Part shown: one piece after another, positions 42,015 to 46,440 of the stretch
Layout of the letters: each line of letters opens with the position of its first letter
Numbering within the stretch: position 1 is the stretch's first letter
Assembly (NCBI GenBank): GCA_016787755.1
Contig: JAEUUA010000019.1
Location: 1 to 46,440 of the forward strand
Reading direction: 5' to 3'
DNA length: 46,440 bases
Origin: Cyclobacteriaceae bacterium
GTDB taxonomy: Bacteria; Bacteroidota; Bacteroidia; Cytophagales; Cyclobacteriaceae
Translations under genes and position numbers: made by a program
The notes under the pieces: generated by a model
The model's database searches: none
Seen by the model: only the letters and a program-made list of their open reading frames with translations
Told to the model about the DNA's origin: nothing

Positions 42015-42665
42015 ATGATTTCGCGCAACCTCAAACTGCTCATTGTTTTACTTATTGTTGGCTCAATTACCGCATACGTAGTGTTGGTGACAATACCTAC
42101 CCAACTGGTAAAGCGCAGTTACGAAGCTGCCAAAACGCTTGGCGAAGATTTTAAAAAGGCCTTTCAGTTTACCCCCGAAATCACAGTAGATCAAACGATT
42201 GTTCTCAATCAACAAACTCAGGTATTTGAACTTGCCGTACTCTCACAAAATTTTGGCCATGATTATATCTGGACAAACACGTGGCTAGGAAGCACAAAAC
42301 AAATTTTTATTACGGGTTCATTCGAAGCTAAAGCGGGATTTGACCTCCATCGAAGATTTTCAATTGAGCTTACCGATGATAAAGCCTATGTGACCTTACC
42401 AGAACCCAGTTTACTATCTATTGAATCGCAAGGCGACATAACCTATCGCGATGAAAATGGGATGTGGAATTGGGTGGATATGAATGACCGCACAAAAGCA
42501 ACCAACGCATTTATTAAAGATGCCCGCGTATATGCTGCACAGGCTGTCTTTGTAAAAGATGCCCGATCCAAGATGGAGGAACAACTAAAAACTTTATTGA
42601 AACCCTATGCTGAGGAAGTAATCATCCGTTATGAAACTTCTGTAACAATTCCAGCACCGAATTAA
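42015..42665 (+). CDS. DUF4230 family membrane-anchored protein
   Basis: A 216-residue protein with one N-terminal helix (LKLLIVLLIVGSITAYVVLV) and an extracytoplasmic DUF4230 domain (ELAVLSQNFGHDYIWTNTWL, KQIFITGSFEAKAGFDLHRR, AYVTLPEPSLLSIE) ending in a helical tail (AAQAVFVKDARSKMEEQLKT). The family has no known function. It is divergent from the J-domain gene and ends 2 bases before the stop codon of the convergent nucleoid-associated protein gene. Confidence 0.85.
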   Translation: MISRNLKLLIVLLIVGSITAYVVLVTIPTQLVKRSYEAAKTLGEDFKKAFQFTPEITVDQTIVLNQQTQVFELAVLSQNFGHDYIWTNTWLGSTKQIFITGSFEAKAGFDLHRRFSIELTDDKAYVTLPEPSLLSIESQGDITYRDENGMWNWVDMNDRTKATNAFIKDARVYAAQAVFVKDARSKMEEQLKTLLKPYAEEVIIRYETSVTIPAPN

Positions 42666-42667
42666 TA

Positions 42668-43717
42668 TTACAACTCCTGTTTGTAATAAATCTTATAATA
42701 CTTTCGTCCATCTTCATCTACCCCACGCTCAATCAACTCCCGGTCGCCATGAATATAAATATGAAAGTTCTTATCCAGTTTTAAAACGCTTTTAAATACC
42801 CGCGATTGTTTTTTCACCGCTACCGCAGAAATTGAAAAGCCATCTTCGCGATCAATGCTAAATTGTTCGCGGAAGTTGTTGTCAAACTTTCGAAATGATT
42901 TGATTACTTCCGGATCTTCAAATACCTCTTGCTCAAATTCTTTCTGATTAAACTCATCCTTCTTCTTGAAATAGCCAATCGACTTATTCAAATAATCAAT
43001 CTGATCGGCTTTCGATAATTCGAATTCATCGCCAATCTGGTCAACTACAAAATGACGGGCGATGTCCAATACGTTTCGTGTTGCTTGAAATTCATCTTTC
43101 ACATGCTCGACTCTAAGAAACAACTCTTTCCAATATTGCGCATCAGCTGATTTACCGGATCGATCCAAAATTGAAAGCCGATACCCTTTGTCTTCATCCA
43201 GATTATAAATCAAACAGCCCTTGTCAAGCTTATCCAGGTTAATGCCACTCTGAAGATCAACTTCAAACCGACCATCTTTTTTAGTGGTCAGTTTAAGAAC
43301 CGAACTTTTATTTTCCGATTTAAAAATTCCAAGTGCTTCTGTTTGGGTGCCGTCTATTTGAATGTTGGAAAACATCGCTACAAATAAATCACCCGACTTT
43401 ATTAACGGATGTACTGATACCTCATACAAATGCTTGGCAATGCTCACCGACTTCACATGAAATTGATCGACAGTTTCAAAAATTTCCTGCACCCATTGAA
43501 ACATGGGATTATGCCGAAAGTCTCCATCGGTTGATGTGAAGTGATAATACTCGGCAGAGTTAAAAGCACCCAGAAATGAGGAGGATAATTTTGTACGTAA
43601 ATCTTCATCGGGCAACTCAAGTTGCGCGCGCGAAGCAATCAAATCTTCACCATTGGTTTTATTGCCGAGTGTGTGCGCGGAGAGATGGCTAAGCTGAGCC
43701 TGAAGAATATTTATCAT
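42668..43717 (-). CDS. Nucleoid-associated protein (YejK/NdpA family)
   Basis: The start at 43717 (MINILQAQLSHLSAHTLGNK) gives 349 residues of the 37-kDa nucleoid-associated protein family, with ALGIFKSENKSSVLKLTTKK, LDKGCLIYNLDEDKGYRLSI, DARYWKEL-like AQYWKELFLRVEHVKDEFQA and a C-terminal ELIERGVDEDGRKYYKIYY. E. coli YejK binds the nucleoid and topoisomerase IV. It is slightly longer than, and divergent from, the E. coli protein. It is preceded by a perfect -7 box five bases from its ATG. Confidence 0.87.
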   Translation of the reverse strand: MINILQAQLSHLSAHTLGNKTNGEDLIASRAQLELPDEDLRTKLSSSFLGAFNSAEYYHFTSTDGDFRHNPMFQWVQEIFETVDQFHVKSVSIAKHLYEVSVHPLIKSGDLFVAMFSNIQIDGTQTEALGIFKSENKSSVLKLTTKKDGRFEVDLQSGINLDKLDKGCLIYNLDEDKGYRLSILDRSGKSADAQYWKELFLRVEHVKDEFQATRNVLDIARHFVVDQIGDEFELSKADQIDYLNKSIGYFKKKDEFNQKEFEQEVFEDPEVIKSFRKFDNNFREQFSIDREDGFSISAVAVKKQSRVFKSVLKLDKNFHIYIHGDRELIERGVDEDGRKYYKIYYKQEL

Positions 43718-43722
43718 AGCAG

Positions 43723-43730
43723 CAAAGATA
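43723..43730 (-). promoter_or_regulatory. -7 box of the nucleoid-associated protein gene, leaderless
   Basis: TATCTTTG on the minus strand, then CTGCT and the ATG at 43717, so transcription would start at the start codon. No TTG lies at the usual 19-20 bases upstream, so the call rests on the -7 box alone. Confidence 0.4.
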
Positions 43731-43764
43731 ACCGATGCCACAAACGATCCTTACACCAAAAAAA

Positions 43765-44607
43765 TTATTTCGCGAGTACCATCGGCAAATTATTTCGCGA
43801 CCACTCGCTCCAGGAGCCCACATACAGCTTTGGAATCTCTAACCCTGCAGCGGCCATCGCCAGCAAAGTATGGCAAGCGGTTATTCCTGAACCACAATGC
43901 ACAATAATCTGATCCGCTTTTTTGCCTTCGAATGCCTTGGTATATTTTTCTCTTAACTCGGTGGGCGATAAATATTCACCTTGCCCATTGAGATTGGTGG
44001 TAAACGGAATATTAATCGCACCCGGAATATGACCTGCGATTAAATCAATCGGTTCTGTAATTCCATCAAACCGTTCTGCAGAACGTACATCCACAATTAC
44101 GTTACTGCTTTGTTCAGAAGCAGCTTTCACCTCATCCAAACTAACCCATGGCAAGTTCCATTCGGTGGCAGGATAAGGACTTTTTGGAGTAACTTTTTCC
44201 TTATATGAATTCATTGGATATCCAGCCGCTTTCGCAGATTGAAAGCCGCCATTTAGAACTTGCACATCATTATGACCAATCGCTCTCAACATCCACCAAA
44301 AACGTGCGGCCGCATTGCCGGCTTGTTTGTCGTCATAAATAACAACATGACTAACGGGTGTAATACCTAATGAACCCAGTATGCTGGAAAATTTCTCCAA
44401 CGTTGGCAAAGGATGACGCCCGCCTTTGGAAGCATCGGCCGGTGTTGCCAACTGAGTTTCCGGGTCAACATAAATTGCTCCCTCTAAATGAAGGGCTTCG
44501 TAGTTTGCTCTTGCATTCGGACCCGCACTCGCATCACAAACAAGTACGTTGGGTTCTCTTTTTATTGCTAGTAGCTCATCAACTGAAATAAGTGGAGTTT
44601 TACTCAT
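43765..44607 (-). CDS. Two-domain sulfurtransferase (thiosulfate/3-mercaptopyruvate type)
   Basis: A 280-residue cytoplasmic protein with an inactive N-terminal rhodanese domain (1-135, containing VYDDKQAGNAAARFWWML-type sequence) and an active C-terminal one (155-280). The persulfide-forming Cys238 lies in VHCGSGITACHTLLAMAAAG. The loop CGSGIT is closer to 3-mercaptopyruvate sulfurtransferases (CGSGVT) than to thiosulfate rhodaneses (CRKGVT). It transfers sulfane sulfur to cyanide, thiols or sulfur-carrier proteins. It lies 17 bases after a small CDGSH protein gene, so iron-sulfur or redox homeostasis is a shared theme. Confidence 0.92.
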   Translation of the reverse strand: MSKTPLISVDELLAIKREPNVLVCDASAGPNARANYEALHLEGAIYVDPETQLATPADASKGGRHPLPTLEKFSSILGSLGITPVSHVVIYDDKQAGNAAARFWWMLRAIGHNDVQVLNGGFQSAKAAGYPMNSYKEKVTPKSPYPATEWNLPWVSLDEVKAASEQSSNVIVDVRSAERFDGITEPIDLIAGHIPGAINIPFTTNLNGQGEYLSPTELREKYTKAFEGKKADQIIVHCGSGITACHTLLAMAAAGLEIPKLYVGSWSEWSRNNLPMVLAK

Positions 44608-44624
44608 CCCCGGGTTGTTAACAA

Positions 44625-44849
44625 TTATACTTTCTTAGGTGGCAGATCAAATGCCGTAGCTTCATGTTCAAAATTTCCTTTGTGCGAACCATCACAAAAT
44701 GGTTTGTTACCCGAGCGACCACAGCGACATAATGAAATAATAGTGCGGCCCTGCAGTCCATAGGCAGTTCCCTGCATATCCACAATTTCAAAGTCGCCAT
44801 CAATTTTCACTGAACCGTTGTTGTTGATTGTTATCTTAGTTGTACTCAT
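44625..44849 (-). CDS. Small CDGSH iron-sulfur domain protein
   Basis: The start at the ATG at 44849 gives 74 residues. The single CDGSH motif CRCGRSGNKPFCDGSH (C41, C43, C52, H56) binds a 2Fe-2S cluster with the unusual three-Cys, one-His ligation. The protein is soluble, with no membrane anchor such as in mitoNEET. It is probably in one transcript with the sulfurtransferase. TATCTTGC sits just before the ATG and may be a degenerate -7 box. This is the second CDGSH protein in the window. Confidence 0.92.
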   Translation of the reverse strand: MSTTKITINNNGSVKIDGDFEIVDMQGTAYGLQGRTIISLCRCGRSGNKPFCDGSHKGNFEHEATAFDLPPKKV

Positions 44850-44880
44850 AGCGCGCAAGATACATCAAAGCACGCTCAGA

Positions 44881-45981
44881 CTAAAATAACTTCAACTGAT
44901 CCGTGTCTTCTTCTGTTCGTGTTCTGAAAGTCGGATCATTAAAATTGGAAAGTGAGATCCCCAACAGGCGCACTTTCTTATCCAACAACTCTGTGCTACT
45001 CAATAATTGTTTAGCGGTTTTTTCTATTACTTCGAGATCATCTATCGCTTCCTCAAAAGATTGACTGCGTGTTATCTGCTTAAAGTCGTGATACTTTATT
45101 TTAATCGTGATGGTTCTTCCCTTTAACTGATAGCGAGACAATCGACCTTGCACTACGCTGGCTATTTTTTCAAGTTCGAGATTCATTTCTTCTTGCGTTG
45201 TCAGGTCGAATGAAAAAGTATCTTCCGCACCTACAGATTTTGCTTCACGATCGGGGCGCACCGGACGGTCGTCAATACCGCGAACAATTTTATAAAAGAA
45301 CTTGCCCGACTTGCCAAAGTGTTTTACTAATTCCGTTTGCGAAAGTTTTTTTAAATCGGCACCCGTATGCAAATTCATTTTCTTCATTTTCTCAGCTGTC
45401 ACTTTCCCCACGCCAAAGAATCTTTCCACCGGTAACTTCTCCATAAATGATTCGAGTTTGGAAGGGCCAATAAACGTTAACCCATCTGGCTTGTTCATAT
45501 CAGAAGCCACCTTGGCAGCAAACTTATTTACCGACACGCCAGCCGAAGCTGTTAAGTTTAGTTCGGTTTTAATTTCCTGTCGGATCAGTTTTGCAATTTC
45601 CAATGCCGAACCAATTTTTTGTTTGTCTTCCGTTACATCCAGGAAAGCTTCGTCCAGCGAAAGCGGTTCTATCAAATCTGTATAGCGATGAAAAATACTG
45701 CGAATGTGTAGGGACACCTCTTTGTACACGTCAAATCGTGGAAACACAAAAATGAGATGCTTACAAAGTTGTTGTGCTTTTTTGGAAGCCATGGCGGAGC
45801 GGATTCCAAATTTGCGTGCTTCATAACTGGCTGCAGCCACTACTCCACCGCGTCCTTCCGGTGAACCACCCACAACAATGGGCTTGCCGCGATAGTCGGG
45901 ATTATCACGCTGCTCAACGGAGGCATAAAAGGCATCCATATCAATGTGAATAATTTTGCGAATGTTTTTTGGAGGCGCCAT
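44881..45981 (-). CDS. dinB: DNA polymerase IV (Y family)
   Basis: The start at the ATG at 45981 gives 366 residues. Motifs: IIHIDMDAFYASVEQRD (metal ligand D14, Tyr19 at the steric-gate position), the YEARKFGIRSAMASKKAQ finger segment, SLDEAFLDVT (D110, E111), the helix-hairpin-helix with FGVGKVTAEKM and the little-finger domain. The last five residues, QLKLF, are a beta-clamp-binding motif. It performs error-prone translesion synthesis. The frame is open to 46089, but a strong promoter lies inside that extension, which rules it out. Confidence 0.95.
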   Translation of the reverse strand: MAPPKNIRKIIHIDMDAFYASVEQRDNPDYRGKPIVVGGSPEGRGGVVAAASYEARKFGIRSAMASKKAQQLCKHLIFVFPRFDVYKEVSLHIRSIFHRYTDLIEPLSLDEAFLDVTEDKQKIGSALEIAKLIRQEIKTELNLTASAGVSVNKFAAKVASDMNKPDGLTFIGPSKLESFMEKLPVERFFGVGKVTAEKMKKMNLHTGADLKKLSQTELVKHFGKSGKFFYKIVRGIDDRPVRPDREAKSVGAEDTFSFDLTTQEEMNLELEKIASVVQGRLSRYQLKGRTITIKIKYHDFKQITRSQSFEEAIDDLEVIEKTAKQLLSSTELLDKKVRLLGISLSNFNDPTFRTRTEEDTDQLKLF

Positions 45982-45991
45982 TAGTAATGGG

Positions 45992-46023
45992 CAAAGGTAG
46001 GTATGAGTAAATTCTGTTTCAAA
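45992..46023 (-). promoter_or_regulatory. Promoter of dinB
   Basis: On the minus strand TTTG (46023-46020), 20 bases, TACCTTTG (45999-45992): both boxes match. Transcription near 45987 leaves a leader of only about 5 bases before the ATG at 45981. I see no LexA-type palindrome over it. Confidence 0.65.
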
Positions 46024-46044
46024 GAAACTACGGTTCAGCAAAGA

Positions 46045-46069
46045 GGATCTTTCGCTCAAAGGCAGAGTC
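46045..46069 (+). repeat. Partial GGATC(C/T)TTCGCTCA repeat
   Basis: GGATCTTTCGCTCAAAG followed by GCAGAGTC resembles the right arm of the hairpin at 46187-46223 (GGATCCTTCGCTCAGAG). It is a decayed copy of the same dispersed element. Confidence 0.45.
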
Positions 46070-46103
46070 TTTCCAAGACTAACACTCAAATAAAAATAAT
46101 AGG

Positions 46104-46132
46104 TGCAATCCTGAGTGATTTAAAAGCAAATC
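46104..46132 (+). repeat. GCAATCCTGAGYGAT repeat, copy 1
   Basis: GCAATCCTGAGTGAT, then TTAAAAGCAAATC, matches copy 2 at 46351-46379 at about 23 of 28 positions. The core ATCCTGAGCGA is the reverse complement of TCGCTCAGGAT, related to the TTCGCTCA elements nearby. Confidence 0.5.
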
Positions 46133-46186
46133 GGTAAAACGCAATGGGTGTTAATAAGAGAACCACCATGAACGAATTACACACAT

Positions 46187-46223
46187 AGCGAAGGATCTCC
46201 CAATTGTTAGGGGATCCTTCGCT
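46187..46223. repeat. Long hairpin AGCGAAGGATC/GATCCTTCGCT
   Basis: AGCGAAGGATC (46187-46197) pairs perfectly over 11 bp with GATCCTTCGCT (46213-46223) around a C/G-extended loop. The window ends in AGCGAAGG (46433-46440), the beginning of another copy. It is a dispersed palindromic element; without a T tract it is not a standard terminator. Confidence 0.6.
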
Positions 46224-46350
46224 CAGAGTCAGCTGAGATGAGGGGTGTCCAACTTATTGATTTTCGTTGTTACGATTTTAATTATTATTCCAAACCGCTC
46301 TGGATTGCAACTAGTTTCTTCCGGGATTAACACCTTAAATAATAACACCA

Positions 46351-46379
46351 GCAATCCTGAGCGATACAGAAGCACAATC
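46351..46379 (+). repeat. GCAATCCTGAGYGAT repeat, copy 2
   Basis: GCAATCCTGAGCGAT, then ACAGAAGCACAATC. It pairs with copy 1 at 46104-46132. In the non-coding stretch 45982-46440 I see only the dinB promoter and these repeats, with no credible gene. Confidence 0.5.
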
Positions 46380-46440
46380 TTCTGTAAGGAACATTACAGT
46401 TAAAGCTCACTGCCGCTGTGAAAAACAACACAAGCGAAGG

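Noticed and set aside
45982..46089. 36-residue N-terminal extension of dinB
   Set aside because: The dinB promoter (45992-46023) lies inside it, and known Pol IV proteins start at the MAPPKNIRKIIHIDMD position.

Overview
The window looks like chromosomal DNA of a Bacteroidota bacterium, most likely order Cytophagales (my inference from gene content). The evidence is several promoters of the Bacteroidota type (TTG or TTTG, 19-20 bases, TAnnTTTG), a GLPGLI protein next to a TonB-receptor-like barrel, families that are common mainly in this phylum (DUF2480, DUF4920, DUF4230, VPS10-like propeller protein), few Shine-Dalgarno sequences and AT-rich DNA. I see no phage, plasmid, CRISPR array or intact insertion sequence. 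It reads as a housekeeping region with compact operons and small dispersed repeats.

Layout. 1-300: leader of a probable rRNA operon leaving the window to the left (promoter and boxA on the minus strand). 363-4101, minus: rpmH, rnpA, an S41 peptidase, tsaB and a DUF2480 gene. 4298-7731, minus: a paired M16 peptidase system. 7913-13732, minus: a PfkB sugar/nucleoside kinase, a glycerophosphodiester phosphodiesterase, a large outer-membrane barrel and a GLPGLI protein. 13756-13815: an array of AGGTT-type direct repeats with a 10-bp period between the GLPGLI gene and a divergent two-component system (13937-16111, plus). This is followed by an MFS transporter and a cytosolic trehalase, then, convergent, an ENPP-like phosphodiesterase 17 bases behind a tRNA-Val gene.

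20307-25307: a cupin (DUF985), a DUF4920 lipoprotein and a redox/electrophile-stress cluster (two pirins, nitroreductase, OsmC peroxiredoxin, YjdI-CDGSH iron-sulfur protein) divergent from a flavin reductase, with a perfect 22-bp palindrome between them. 25410-33472: VPS10-like propeller protein, DUF2461, Pif1-type helicase, glutaminyl cyclase, DinB-like protein, PspC. 33489-38550: a fused beta-lactamase/D-aminoacylase and an FtsX-type permease. 38634-45981: DUF5655, a transglutaminase-like/TPR protein, a YwqK-like lipoprotein, a J-domain/KTSC protein, DUF4230, a nucleoid-associated protein, a rhodanese-type sulfurtransferase, a small CDGSH protein and dinB. The right end (45982-46440) is non-coding and full of short repeats.

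The most interesting signals are regulatory or structural. They are the AGGTT array beside the OmpR-type regulator, the 22-bp operator-like palindrome of the redox cluster, a family of CCTCACCCC...GGAGAGGGG palindromic repeats that supplies both ends of rnpA, likely leaderless genes around 41931-42015, and the serine hydrolase/D-aminoacylase fusion. Functions are assigned by recognising motifs by eye; no database search was run.
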